DNA from: Rhizobium binae
Lineage (GTDB): Bacteria > Pseudomonadota > Alphaproteobacteria > Rhizobiales > Rhizobiaceae
Reading direction: 5' to 3'
Length of the DNA: 64,000 nt
Assembly: GCF_017357225.1 (NCBI RefSeq)
Contig: NZ_CP071604.1
Span: 2,731,001 to 2,795,000 of the forward strand
Below, piece after piece: positions 30,931-39,584 of this stretch (position 1 is the first letter of the stretch; each line of letters starts with the position of its first letter). A model generated the notes under the pieces. That model was given only the letters and a program-made list of their open reading frames with translations, searched no databases and had not been told where the DNA came from. A program made the translations under genes and the position numbers.

Positions 30931-32220
30931 TTAGACCGAGCAGGTCAGCTTGCGGATAGCTTCAGCCAGGACAACCTGACCGCCAAGACGGCGGCGGAAG
31001 ATGAAGCGAACGTTGCCGCTCGTCGCCTGAGTGTAAGGATCGCGCAGCATTTCCATCTGGATCCGATCGACCAGCGTATAACCGCGGGCGAAATCGCCGT
31101 AAGCAACAGGCGTAGTGCCGGCGCCTTCGTTTGGCATGTCCGGAACTTCGACATAGGGGTCGCCATCGATCGTGTTCGGGCGGCCGAGAGCGATGCCGGG
31201 CATCCAGATGTAGTTTTTCTGTCCGTCCTTCAGGCGGCGCACAGAGCCCAGCGTGGTGCGGTTCAGAGCCCACGATGCGTTGCGCGTGTAGGCGGTCTTG
31301 AGGCCGTACTTCAGCTTGAGCAGGCCGTCTGCCTGGCCGTCAGCATCAGCGATCGTGGTAGCCGAACCGGAGTTGCTGCCTGAAACGCCAGAAGCAATGA
31401 GGAAGCCCTCGGGCTTGCCGACGCCATTGCCGGAAACGAAAGCGGCACCCTCTGCGACGGCGAACTGTTCCGTCGCCTCGAAATTGATTTCCGCTTCCAT
31501 GTTGAATGCGGAATCTTCCAAGTTCTGGTTGGAGATATCGATCAGAGCGTACATCTCATGGGTCGGGATTTCCCACATGCCGTAACGCAGGCCGTCGGTC
31601 TCAGACCTCGTGCCCTGCTCAGCAACCCACTGTGCGGCGAATTGGCCGGTGCGCTTCGGTATCTGAATCGCCTTGGACGCAGTTTGGCGAACGCGAGCGA
31701 GTGAGCGAACTGGCGAGACGTCGGTCACGCTTTTGATGATCTCGCGGATGTATTCAACCGGCGCAAGGTAGCCACCGGTCGTGTCATTCGAGATGCCGAG
31801 GGCCTTGTATTCTGCATCAACATCGGCAAGAGCCTTCTGCTGGTCAGTGTTGATGCTGTGCCGGCCAATGACAGATGCATCGAAGACAGCTCGAGCCCAT
31901 GTATTCGCCTTGGACTTGATTTCGCCTCGGCGGAAATTGTCATTTGCACCGACAAGCGCCATTCGGTTGAGCTTTTCCTCGAGCTCGTCGACGTGCTTCC
32001 TTTCGTCGTCGAGGGCCTTCTTGGTCTCGAGCAGTTCGGCGGTCGCCTTCTTGTTGGCGTCTTCGAACTTGTCCATGGCCGCATTGATGCGCCCAACCTT
32101 CTCGGTCAGAACGACGTCGGCGACGCCCTTCTTCTCGATTTCCTTGATGCGATTGTCGTTGGCCGCTTTGAATTCCTCGAATGCAGACATGACCTGCTCA
32201 ATAGCAGACTTTTCAGCCAT
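30931..32220 (-). CDS. Major capsid protein, HK97 family
   Basis: This 429-residue protein has an N-terminal coiled-coil delta domain (about 1-105, charged helices) that acts as scaffold and is removed by the protease. The mature fold begins near STGLLAP-like GGYLAPVEYI (about 147-160). Other family marks are AFVSGNGVGKPEGFL and the C-terminal DGDPYVEVPDMP. It assembles the T=7-type shell. The protease and portal genes lie directly upstream. Confidence 0.93.
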   Translation of the reverse strand: MAEKSAIEQVMSAFEEFKAANDNRIKEIEKKGVADVVLTEKVGRINAAMDKFEDANKKATAELLETKKALDDERKHVDELEEKLNRMALVGANDNFRRGEIKSKANTWARAVFDASVIGRHSINTDQQKALADVDAEYKALGISNDTTGGYLAPVEYIREIIKSVTDVSPVRSLARVRQTASKAIQIPKRTGQFAAQWVAEQGTRSETDGLRYGMWEIPTHEMYALIDISNQNLEDSAFNMEAEINFEATEQFAVAEGAAFVSGNGVGKPEGFLIASGVSGSNSGSATTIADADGQADGLLKLKYGLKTAYTRNASWALNRTTLGSVRRLKDGQKNYIWMPGIALGRPNTIDGDPYVEVPDMPNEGAGTTPVAYGDFARGYTLVDRIQMEMLRDPYTQATSGNVRFIFRRRLGGQVVLAEAIRKLTCSV

Positions 32221-32268
32221 ATTTGATCTCCTGATGATGTGGTGGTGTGGTTAAAGAGCGTGCCGCCG

Positions 32269-33009
32269 TTAGGCGATCAGCGCCTTGATGCGCTCCGCCA
32301 GCTCGGTCAGCTGGGCGTCGCTCTTGATTGCCGCTTCCTCTTCATCACGAAGATCCGTATCCGGCTCTGCTTCATCGCGAAGCAGCATGCTTTTGAAGAC
32401 CGCAACAGCTTTCACGCTGTCAGCCCGCGACAGGCCTGCATCTCGCAGGCTGTCTTCGATTTCTCGCGGATTAAACTCGGATTTCACGCTCAGAACGCGC
32501 GCCTTGCCGTTCATTGGGAACGTCACAAGGCTACATTCCAGCAAATCAACCGCTTTCAGCGTCCGGCGCGGCTCGGTCGGCGTGCTGCGGAGCGTCCATT
32601 CCTTGGCTCGGTAGCCTATTGACAGGCCGGAGATAGCAGGCCTCGGCTTCATCTTCAGAAGCTCGTAGACCTCGCGACCACGCTCGGTATTCGCCAACTT
32701 TCCCTCGACATAGAGGCCGATATCGTCCTCTTTCATCTCGGTCCAGACCCCGATCGGGGTCATTTGGCTGCCGTAAACGCCATGCTGAGACAGCATTGCT
32801 GGCCAAATTCCGGTCGATTTCGCCGATTTGATCGTTTCGGCGAAGGCGCCTTTCAAGATAAGGTCATCGCCAGCATCGACGTTGTTGAACACGGCGCCAT
32901 ATCCGGAAAACGTCATTTCGCCGTCTGAAGCGGCAATGTCAGCGACTTTTAGCTCGCCAAGACCAAAACTGCGGTGCTCAATGACACCGACACCTTTGTT
33001 TGTCGTCAT
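32269..33009 (-). CDS. Prohead protease, HK97 family
   Basis: This 246-residue serine protease has the conserved HK97/U35 motifs: catalytic H76 in LSQHG and Ser in AISGLSIGY (about 126-132), with GYGAVFNNVDAGDDLI upstream. It matures the capsid by removing the delta domain. The last about 80 residues are a charged helical tail. It overlaps the portal gene by 4 bases. Confidence 0.92.
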   Translation of the reverse strand: MTTNKGVGVIEHRSFGLGELKVADIAASDGEMTFSGYGAVFNNVDAGDDLILKGAFAETIKSAKSTGIWPAMLSQHGVYGSQMTPIGVWTEMKEDDIGLYVEGKLANTERGREVYELLKMKPRPAISGLSIGYRAKEWTLRSTPTEPRRTLKAVDLLECSLVTFPMNGKARVLSVKSEFNPREIEDSLRDAGLSRADSVKAVAVFKSMLLRDEAEPDTDLRDEEEAAIKSDAQLTELAERIKALIA

Positions 33010-34247
33010 GTTTTGGGATCCTGCTTGCCGTCTTCCGGCTTTGGCGGCATTGCACCGGCAACATTCGTGGGTTTTGGCAATTCGTCGCCGCCTGCGATCG
33101 GATTCATGTCCTCAAGCGCGCGAATTTCATTCGGCGTCATCCAGGCAGGCGACCCGCCCGAGCCCAGCGCCTTCGAATAGAACTCGCTGCGGTCCTTTGC
33201 CGCTCCCTTGAGAAGGCCATTCGCGTTGAATTTCGCGCAAAAACCTTCATCCTCCTCGCCGTCAAGCAGATTTGCGTCGATCGACTCCTCGATCCTGCGC
33301 CACCACGGACCCAAAGTGTGGACCACGTGCGCAAGAAACACCTGCTCGGCGCTGGCAAACGTCATTGCCTGCCCTGCGTGGCCAATCATCTGCGGAAAAA
33401 CGCCGAATGACTGACAAACCTGCTCAGTCTGGAATTTTCGCGTCTCGAGATGCTGGGCGTCGACGCCAGTCATCGATTGCGGCGTCCAAGTCAGGCCGGA
33501 ATCGATCACAAATGGCTTGTGCTTGTTGGCTCCGCCGATTTGTGCTGCGATCCATTTCTGGATCTCGATGTACTTTTCCGGCCCCAACTTCTCTGTCGTG
33601 GAAAAAACACCGGAAGTCTGCAGCCCGTTGGCGTGCATCTCGGCTTGCGTGTTTTCCGTCGCGATTGTAAGCCCGATTGCTTCCCTGGCCTGCCGAACGG
33701 CATCCAGGCCGCGCCAGGTGTCCCATGACGGGCCTTTGACGTGCCAAATCATCGACTGCGGAAAGTCCATCGAGCGGCCATCGAGGCCGCTAACACGGTA
33801 CGTCAACGAATAATCGTTGTTCCGCGTGATGGAAACGGAGCCAGGATCGATCGGAATTAACTCCTTGACCTTGCCGCGGACCATGTTTTTGTAAAAGAAC
33901 GCGTTGCCTGTCAGGGCAACATGGAAAATCATGGTCTCAAGGAGCTCAAAGGCCGTCATCCACTGGTTTGGGCGACGATTCAAGACCTTGTAAAGAGGGT
34001 GATCAGGCGCCGGGACAGTGCCCTTGCCGTCTGGCAACTCCTTCATGACCTGCAACGGCACTTGCGAAACGCCATTAGCGATAACGCGAAGGCAGGCGAA
34101 TACCGTCGAAACGTCGAGAGCGCGCTCCCAACTGACCGCTACGCCGGCTTTTGACTGGCGAGAGCCGAACCAATTCAGCCAGACTGGGTCAAACGACACA
34201 CCCTTCTCCTCGACCTTACGGCCGAGCAGCCTATCAATGATACCCAT
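33006..34247 (-). CDS. Portal protein, HK97 family
   Basis: This 413-residue protein starts at ATG 34247 with AAGGA 6 bases upstream (ATG 34253 lacks spacing). It shows AWERALDVSTVFACLRVIANGVSQVP, TAFELLETMIFHVALTGNAFFYK and AEQVFLAHVVHTLGPWWRRIEESI, all typical of HK97 portals. The dodecamer is the DNA entry and exit channel and binds the terminase. Confidence 0.94.
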   Translation of the reverse strand: MGIIDRLLGRKVEEKGVSFDPVWLNWFGSRQSKAGVAVSWERALDVSTVFACLRVIANGVSQVPLQVMKELPDGKGTVPAPDHPLYKVLNRRPNQWMTAFELLETMIFHVALTGNAFFYKNMVRGKVKELIPIDPGSVSITRNNDYSLTYRVSGLDGRSMDFPQSMIWHVKGPSWDTWRGLDAVRQAREAIGLTIATENTQAEMHANGLQTSGVFSTTEKLGPEKYIEIQKWIAAQIGGANKHKPFVIDSGLTWTPQSMTGVDAQHLETRKFQTEQVCQSFGVFPQMIGHAGQAMTFASAEQVFLAHVVHTLGPWWRRIEESIDANLLDGEEDEGFCAKFNANGLLKGAAKDRSEFYSKALGSGGSPAWMTPNEIRALEDMNPIAGGDELPKPTNVAGAMPPKPEDGKQDPKT

Positions 34248-34282
34248 GGGCATTCCTTGTTATTGAAATTGCCCGGTGGGCA

Positions 34283-35980
34283 TCAGGCGGCTTGCGAGTA
34301 GTCGACGTTAGGATCAAGCATCTCCCAGAACGACACGCCATTGCGCGCTTCCGGGTTGCGGGTCATCAAAATTGCCGCGTTGAACACGGCCACCAGCGGG
34401 TCGATCTTCGCTCGGCCCGCCGTTTGCTTGGTGATTAACACCGCGCCACCGCGAACCTCAGTCTTTGCGTTACCCACGCACCAATTCATGAGGCGCGAGC
34501 CGGAATGCCAGAACGTTTTGTTCTTGAGCTTGATCTCAAGGCCCCATGAGGCCGGCGACAGGGCCGCGCCCTGCCGAATTGCGGTCAAGACGTCGCCCTC
34601 AATCCCCCTTAACGACAATTCATCGATAAGTGCACCCACGCCGTAGGGGTCGAGACCGACGCCATATGCATCCGGCAGAAGCCCGCTAGCCTTTACCTGC
34701 TCGACGATGGTGGCTGCGTCGGTGATCGGCTGCAGTGCGTCGCCACAAATCACCAGATCGCCGTCTTTCGCAAAGTCCATCAGTGCCGAGGCGATATCCT
34801 TACGTCTCGTCAAGACGTCATCATGCGCCCACGCCTTCGACCAGCAGAGCCAGTCGCGGGTTGACTTATCTCGCCCGATGACCGCCAAGCCAAAAAGGTC
34901 GTCCAGGCCACCGCCATCGATGCCGACTGTGACGACTTCAGACCTTTCAAGCAAAGTTTCCAGCGAAAGCTGCGATGCGCCGCCCAGCCAGTAATCTGCA
35001 CCAGGCCAACGGTCGGCCCTAAGATTGAGGCCAATCTCAACATTGAGATGCTTTGAAAGAAATGTTTGCTTGGAATCGCCCTCGCCGGTCAAAACCTTCT
35101 GAAGTTCGTCGGCGATCCATTCCTTGCTCACCGAGCGCCCGATATTGGGGTTGGTGATGTAAAAATTCTCGGGATCCAGATACTCTTCCCGCTCAATCAT
35201 GGAGGGCGGGAATTCATAAAGGGCGCCAAGGCTCTTGTTGTCCTTGATCTCGCCGTCGCGTACCGAGCGATAATAGTTTAGCTTCGCCTTGAAGACGCCG
35301 GCCGGAGGCTCGTCTGACTGCGTCGACAGGTAGATGACGAAACCTTCTGGCCGCGAGACCAGGCCGCCCGTCGCTTCGCGCAACATGGCGTCTGCCTTCT
35401 CCTTCTTTCCGAAGAGCCATAGCTCATCGACGAGGACGAATGACGCCTTTTTGCCAGATACCGTATCGCTGTCCGCCGCCACCACCTTTAGCGTGGCCTT
35501 GGTGGTGCGGTGCGTGATCAGTCGATAGTGATCCTGCGGATGCATGATGCGGCTCAACTCTTCGTCGGCTCTGATCATGTCTGAGGCAGGCTTGTAGGCG
35601 TTGTCAGCGACTTCCTTTGTGGGCGCCAGAATCAGAAGTTCAGCGGACTGACGCCAATTTCGAACCAGCGCCGTGACCATGATGCCTGCCGCGAGGGTCG
35701 ACTTCGAATTTTTCTTGCTGATGAGCAAGAAGAACTCTCGAATGAGCCGCTGTCCGGTTTTGGTGTCGTAGGCGCCAAAAATCGCAGAGACGAAGTCAAA
35801 AACCCATTGCTCGCACGCCTCGCCGAAAGTTGGCTGGCCTGGGGCATCAACGATCTTGAGCGACTTGAAGACAGCCAGAGCCTCCGCGGCCTCATCCTTA
35901 AACAGCGGAAGCGGCACCAGAGACTTGCGCGCCCTGATTCTATCCTCCCAATCAGGGCAAGCCGTCGACCATTGCATCAT
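34283..35980 (-). CDS. Terminase large subunit
   Basis: This 565-residue protein starts at ATG 35980, sharing a base with the small-subunit stop. The ATPase domain has a deviant Walker A (SKKNSKST), Walker B-type [10 protein letters not shown] and a coupling segment [10 protein letters not shown]. The C-terminal RNase H-like nuclease has [19 protein letters not shown] and [13 protein letters not shown]. It packages DNA at the portal and cuts concatemers. It belongs to the HK97-type terminase family. Confidence 0.94.
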   Translation of the reverse strand: MMQWSTACPDWEDRIRARKSLVPLPLFKDEAAEALAVFKSLKIVDAPGQPTFGEACEQWVFDFVSAIFGAYDTKTGQRLIREFFLLISKKNSKSTLAAGIMVTALVRNWRQSAELLILAPTKEVADNAYKPASDMIRADEELSRIMHPQDHYRLITHRTTKATLKVVAADSDTVSGKKASFVLVDELWLFGKKEKADAMLREATGGLVSRPEGFVIYLSTQSDEPPAGVFKAKLNYYRSVRDGEIKDNKSLGALYEFPPSMIEREEYLDPENFYITNPNIGRSVSKEWIADELQKVLTGEGDSKQTFLSKHLNVEIGLNLRADRWPGADYWLGGASQLSLETLLERSEVVTVGIDGGGLDDLFGLAVIGRDKSTRDWLCWSKAWAHDDVLTRRKDIASALMDFAKDGDLVICGDALQPITDAATIVEQVKASGLLPDAYGVGLDPYGVGALIDELSLRGIEGDVLTAIRQGAALSPASWGLEIKLKNKTFWHSGSRLMNWCVGNAKTEVRGGAVLITKQTAGRAKIDPLVAVFNAAILMTRNPEARNGVSFWEMLDPNVDYSQAA

Positions 35981-36300
35981 CACCCCTTCGGCGGTGCCGG
36001 AACTGCAAACTTGCCGTCGCCAGCTAGTCGCTCGGCTTCTGTTTGCGCCTGCTCCTTCTTGCCGCCAACCGCATCCGACGCCTTCGCGTGGACGTATGGC
36101 GCGGCGGCGATCGCCATCCTGTCTCGGCGCTCGCTGTCCACTTCGTTGTTGTTCATGACGGTAAGCATGTAATCCAGAGGAGACATGCCAGACTGGCGCG
36201 CCGCTTTTTTTATGTCTGGCGCCACCTTGATTGGCTTTGCCTTAGGGGCTTTCGCGCCTTTTGGGCGCCCGGCCCCAGCACGAAATCCACCGCTGGCCAT
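35980..36300 (-). CDS. Terminase small subunit-like protein
   Basis: This 106-residue protein begins with the basic [13 protein letters not shown] motif common to small terminase-associated proteins, then [41 protein letters not shown] helices. It would recognise the packaging site and recruit the large subunit, which it overlaps by one base. Confidence 0.85.
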   Translation of the reverse strand: MASGGFRAGAGRPKGAKAPKAKPIKVAPDIKKAARQSGMSPLDYMLTVMNNNEVDSERRDRMAIAAAPYVHAKASDAVGGKKEQAQTEAERLAGDGKFAVPAPPKG

Positions 36301-36413
36301 TGGCTACTTTCCAGTGACAAAAAAATCAAAAATCGGAATTTTAGTTTTACGTGAGGGGGACGCGGGTTCGGCGAACCGAGAGGTTGTGAACATTTGACCC
36401 CCGGGTGGGGTCA
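36301..36413. promoter_or_regulatory. Candidate cos/packaging region with two inverted repeats
   Basis: The gap between the small terminase and HNH genes holds two perfect inverted repeats: GGTTCG-g-CGAACC (36365-36377) and TGACCCC/GGGGTCA (36395-36401 with 36407-36413). cos sites of HK97-type phages lie between the terminase and an adjacent HNH gene. Assignment is by position and symmetry only. Confidence 0.45.
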
Positions 36414-36770
36414 CCACCACACGCCAGGAGGGGCTGACTGCTCCTCCTTCTGCTTCTCTGTCGAGTGACAAGCTTCACATAAACACCACAGATTGTTTCG
36501 ATCCCAGAATAGCGCTGGATCACCCCGATGTGGCTTGCGATGGTCGGCTACCAGCTTAGATGTATCGCCCTCTACGCGAGCACACATCTGACATTGGAAT
36601 GCAGCCTCGACCAGAACATCCCACCGCATGTCTCGCCAGCGCTTCAGACCATACCACCTGCGCCATGGTGCGCGCTGTGCACGCTCCTGCTCTCTGGTGA
36701 TTGGCTCGGCCCTGGTGACTGTATGTGGCGCTGATGATAGGCGAGGCTTAAGCGTTGATAGCCTACCCAT
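36411..36770 (-). CDS. HNH endonuclease, terminase-associated
   Basis: This 119-residue protein has CQMCARV, then LVADHRKPHRGDPALFWDRNNLWCLCEACHS, the full HNH core with two zinc-binding cysteine pairs. It is the HK97 gp74-like nuclease found next to the terminase, which works with it in cos cleavage. Position and size (119 residues) agree with that family. Confidence 0.92.
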   Translation of the reverse strand: MGRLSTLKPRLSSAPHTVTRAEPITREQERAQRAPWRRWYGLKRWRDMRWDVLVEAAFQCQMCARVEGDTSKLVADHRKPHRGDPALFWDRNNLWCLCEACHSTEKQKEEQSAPPGVWW

Positions 36771-36883
36771 TCATCTCACCACAAAACGAAAAGCGGCCGC
36801 TCAAAACCGCAATCGCAGTTGAGCAGCCGCAGGAACCGTCGAACTGCTCAAGCGTTCGAACTCCTCAACTGGAGGAAACAGCA

Positions 36884-37069
36884 ATGGCTGATGATAAGTC
36901 CAAACGAGGCGCCGCAGACCGCCGGAGGATATCCGCGAGTGAACCTTACGAAGTCAGTTATTTCGCCCGCAAACACGGCATAAGTCGCGACGAAGCTGAG
37001 AAGATCGTAAAGCGTCATGGATCCGACCGCAATAAGGCCAACAGGGCCGCCGAGCGTCTCAAGAAATAG
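36884..37069 (+). CDS. DUF3606 small protein (first of pair)
   Basis: This 61-residue protein starts at ATG 36884 with GGAGG 8 bases upstream. EVSYFARKHGISRDEAEKIVKRHGSDRNKANRAAERLK is a short HTH-like domain called DUF3606, frequent in rhizobia. It is + strand between two - strand blocks, so it has its own promoter. Function unknown; possibly DNA-binding. Confidence 0.85.
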   Translation: MADDKSKRGAADRRRISASEPYEVSYFARKHGISRDEAEKIVKRHGSDRNKANRAAERLKK

Positions 37070-37135
37070 GGAGAGAAATGTCGACATGGGGCGCTAGACG
37101 CGCAGATGCCCTGTCGATCTCCGAGGAGAAATACG

Positions 37136-37297
37136 ATGACCAACCAGAAAGGCGCCTCCGCGCCAGCTCAAACAAATGACGTCAAGATCCTGGCAAAGAA
37201 ACATCGCATCAGCCTGGAAGACGCCCGGCAGATCATTGAGCAATACGGATCAGACCGAAAGGCATGCGACAAAGCCGCTCGACGCGTTGCTGTCTGA
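37136..37297 (+). CDS. DUF3606 small protein (second of pair)
   Basis: This 53-residue protein starts at ATG 37136 after GAGGAG. VKILAKKHRISLEDARQIIEQYGSDRKACDKAARR closely parallels the preceding gene product, so the pair arose by duplication. Spacing is 66 bases. Confidence 0.82.
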   Translation: MTNQKGASAPAQTNDVKILAKKHRISLEDARQIIEQYGSDRKACDKAARRVAV

Positions 37298-37304
37298 AAT
37301 GAAA

Positions 37305-37337
37305 GCGCCGAGCTCAAACCCGAAGGGAGCCCGGCGC
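37305..37337. repeat. Strong 11-bp imperfect hairpin
   Basis: GCGCCGAGCTC (37305-37315) pairs with GAGCCCGGCGC (37327-37337) with one A-C mismatch and an 11-base loop. It lies 8 bases after the second DUF3606 stop. No T run follows, so it is a weak terminator candidate or an mRNA 3'-end structure. Confidence 0.6.
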
Positions 37338-37518
37338 ATGATTGCCCGTCGCCGAGAGGAGGCAGCGCCAGGCAATGGGTAAACGTAAGTCAGCGAAATC
37401 CGCTAGACGCTGCGGCGCGTGTCCGGGAGCGCACTAATCCGGCCGGCATGTCTTATTTTATATCTTTCTAATTTAGTAATGCGTATATCACCTCCTGCCA
37501 GTAGGAGGATGAGTAAGC

Positions 37519-37698
37519 ATGCAGCGGATTGAATCTCTCGAGAATGTCGAAATCAAACCCGTGTGGTCGGTAAAGGATTTCGCGAAGCGCCGCCATCTCA
37601 CCGAGATGGCGGAAGCCAGGCTGCTGCAGCTATTCGGCCCCTTCGCTACAGCATCCGAACTTCTTCATAACGTCCAGCGAGCGCCTCGGTGGCGGTAG
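37519..37698 (+). CDS. Small conserved rhizobial protein (59 aa)
   Basis: The frame from ATG 37519 to TAG 37696-37698 encodes MQRIESLENVEIKPVWSVKD, then RRHLTEMAEARLLQLFGPFATASELLHNVQRAPRWR. The C-terminal LLQLFGPFATASELL-NVQR-PRWR pattern is one I recall from small rhizobial proteins. A good AGGAGG site lies upstream. Function unknown; a small helical DNA-binding or adaptor protein is possible. Confidence 0.75.
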   Translation: MQRIESLENVEIKPVWSVKDFAKRRHLTEMAEARLLQLFGPFATASELLHNVQRAPRWR

Positions 37699-37756
37699 TT
37701 ACGCCCGACTCATCGCTGGCCGAGCGTCCGTCGCAACAGTTTGTGCGCCCGGAAAG

Positions 37757-37795
37757 GTGTGGGGAACGCAACCAAGTTGCGCAACCCCTTCACCT
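37757..37795. repeat. Interrupted palindrome between convergent genes
   Basis: Three nested arm pairs fold into one hairpin: GGTG/CACC (37757-37760, 37792-37795), GGGG/CCCC (37762-37765, 37786-37789) and GCAAC/GTTGC (37769-37773, 37777-37781). It lies between the convergent genes ending at 37698 (+) and 37830 (-), and may be a terminator without a T run. Confidence 0.55.
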
Positions 37796-37829
37796 CTACA
37801 GGGTGATGAACTGCAGGAAACTTCCCTAC

Positions 37830-38999
37830 TCATCCTTCCGCCGCATACTCGGCCAGCTTCATCGCCTCGTTGAAGTTGTCGTTTGCTGCTCGCAAAAGTC
37901 GCCGTCCGGCATCAATCGCATGACGGCCTCGGTATCCACGCGCCTCGCCGAGTTCGCCGAGACTTTTCGCCGACATAGCTTCCGTTAGAATTCGAACGTG
38001 CGCGTCTTGCATGGCATCGAGGCCACGGTTGAACGTCTCTCGGTTTTCGCGCTCTGTGAAGATATCCTGCCAGGCTTGGCTTCCCGATTCACCTTTCTTC
38101 CCTTTTCGACCGCCGATGAAGAGCTGCCGAAGATTAGTTGGTCCACAGGGGAAGCCATCTGGATATCGCTTCACTTCCGGCAGAACCGGTGTGTTGGCAT
38201 ACGCTTCAGCGAGCATCCTCCGCGCATCCTCCTTGGAGATCTCAACGCGCTCTTCCTTCTTTGGATGAAGCTTCGGGGGCTGCGCGACGCGACCCTTTAC
38301 GATCCAACGATAATGAAAATTGCTTCCCGACGGGTCGGCATCACCACCCTTGTCGCGCTTTGACTTTTCGCGGCAGCGGAGCATGGCGCCAACGGGCATC
38401 GGCATATCGGCTTCGACGACTTTTCCATCGATCGAGAGCTTTTGACCTTTTTCGGTTTGGCTGCCGTCACTGAAGCGGAGCCGGCCAATGCGGGTAATGA
38501 CCTTATGCCGGGTGAGTACCTTCTCACCATCAATCACCCTCTCAAGCACATGGATGCCGTACTCGATGTCGCCACCGGTTGGGATGGATTGCACTTCCTT
38601 TTCCATGCGACCGCCCCATGACAGGCCATGCAAGATCATCGGCTCCGCACGATGGCGAACCGGTAGATGTTCGATCTCAGCCTCAACAAGATCGAGACTA
38701 GGATCGTATTCAACGGCGCGTTCTGTGCCGAAACCATCCGCCTCCTCTGGAGGCTGGTTATCATTTGCGGGAACGATGCGCCAGTTGGTAGAGATTGTTG
38801 GAATTTCAGCAGGATCCGAATCCTCAAGCACGCCCGTCGGTCTGCCCCGCATGGCAAGAAGCGCGGATAACTCGGAAAGGTCACGGTGGCGTGGCTTTTC
38901 CGTCTTCAGCTTGCGTCCGAAGATTTCATGGTCATTCCCGGGAGCCGTGGCGCGCCAGGCTTCGACAGCGGCGCGGTGTTCTGCGGTGGTGCGTTCCAT
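37830..38999 (-). CDS. Hypothetical phage protein, early module
   Basis: This 389-residue protein starts at ATG 38999, directly after the TAA of the upstream gene. It is hydrophilic with no membrane segment. Notable segments are ERTTAEHRAAVEAWRATAPGND, a middle part GIHVLERVIDGEKVLTRHKVI, and the C-terminal LGEARGYRGRHAIDAGRRLL and NFNEAMKLAEYAA. It could serve DNA replication as the third gene downstream of the prim-pol. No family recognised. Confidence 0.72.
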   Translation of the reverse strand: MERTTAEHRAAVEAWRATAPGNDHEIFGRKLKTEKPRHRDLSELSALLAMRGRPTGVLEDSDPAEIPTISTNWRIVPANDNQPPEEADGFGTERAVEYDPSLDLVEAEIEHLPVRHRAEPMILHGLSWGGRMEKEVQSIPTGGDIEYGIHVLERVIDGEKVLTRHKVITRIGRLRFSDGSQTEKGQKLSIDGKVVEADMPMPVGAMLRCREKSKRDKGGDADPSGSNFHYRWIVKGRVAQPPKLHPKKEERVEISKEDARRMLAEAYANTPVLPEVKRYPDGFPCGPTNLRQLFIGGRKGKKGESGSQAWQDIFTERENRETFNRGLDAMQDAHVRILTEAMSAKSLGELGEARGYRGRHAIDAGRRLLRAANDNFNEAMKLAEYAAEG

Positions 39000-39000
39000 G

Positions 39001-39435
39001 TTACTGGCCCCTTTTCCCATTCCAGTATTGAAGAGCTGCGATGCCCTTCGGCGACAACGGCCGATGGTAAGTTCCGTCGGGGTTCTTTTTCCACGGACCG
39101 AACATTCGTCTGCTCTCCAGGATAATCTCAGTTCGGTCTTGAACTCGGCCATGGACACTGCTTTGGCCGGTCTTCAGGAAATCCGCTTGGGGTTTGGTGA
39201 GCCTCAGCTCCTTGCTGGTCCATGGCGTCGCTTTCACGGTCGATGGTAGGTTGTCATTCGCGGCCACTAAGCTGCCAGCATCAGTCAAGTGCGGGCGCAT
39301 CGCTGCAGCGTCGTTGAGCCTTTCGAATGCTGCTCGCTCCCCGCGGGGGAGGATTTTGTTATGCGACATGGTTGGAGCGGCTCCCCTGCCTGGGAATGGG
39401 CCGCCTATGTTCTGGACCTTGCTGCGGATCATCAT
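39001..39435 (-). CDS. Hypothetical protein downstream of the repeat array
   Basis: This 144-residue basic protein has a middle section LVAANDNLPSTVKATPWTSKELRLTKPQADFL and C-terminal YHRPLSPKGIAALQYWN, which may form a small winged-helix-like fold. Its promoter region is the GGTGGAA repeat array. Its stop abuts the next start. Function unknown. Confidence 0.68.
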   Translation of the reverse strand: MMIRSKVQNIGGPFPGRGAAPTMSHNKILPRGERAAFERLNDAAAMRPHLTDAGSLVAANDNLPSTVKATPWTSKELRLTKPQADFLKTGQSSVHGRVQDRTEIILESRRMFGPWKKNPDGTYHRPLSPKGIAALQYWNGKRGQ

Positions 39436-39462
39436 ATTTTCCTTTCAGAGCGTGGGAGCGCT

Positions 39463-39582
39463 GCGGTGGTTTCCACCACCGCGAGGTGCTTCCACCTCGC
39501 CGGGGGTTATAGGGGGAGAGGTGGAAGGGTCGGTGGAACGCGGTGGAAGGGTGGTGGAAGGCCGGTGGAAGGGTCGGTGGAA
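39463..39582. repeat. Iteron-like array: six phased GGTGGAA repeats and two hairpins
   Basis: GGTGGAA occurs at 39520, 39532, 39542, 39553, 39564 and 39576, spaced 12, 10, 11, 11 and 12 bp, close to one helical turn. Next to it are two perfect 8-bp hairpins, GCGGTGGT-ttcc-ACCACCGC (39463-39482) and GCGAGGTG-cttc-CACCTCGC (39481-39500), each carrying TTCCACC, the inverse of the repeat. The array fills the gap between the prim-pol/helicase gene and the next gene. Same-face repeats beside a replication gene suggest an origin or an autoregulatory operator. Confidence 0.85.
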
Positions 39583-39584
39583 AT

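Noticed and set aside
39463..39582. CRISPR array
   Set aside because: Repeats are only 7 bases with 3-5 base gaps and there are no spacers or cas genes; helically phased binding sites are a better fit.
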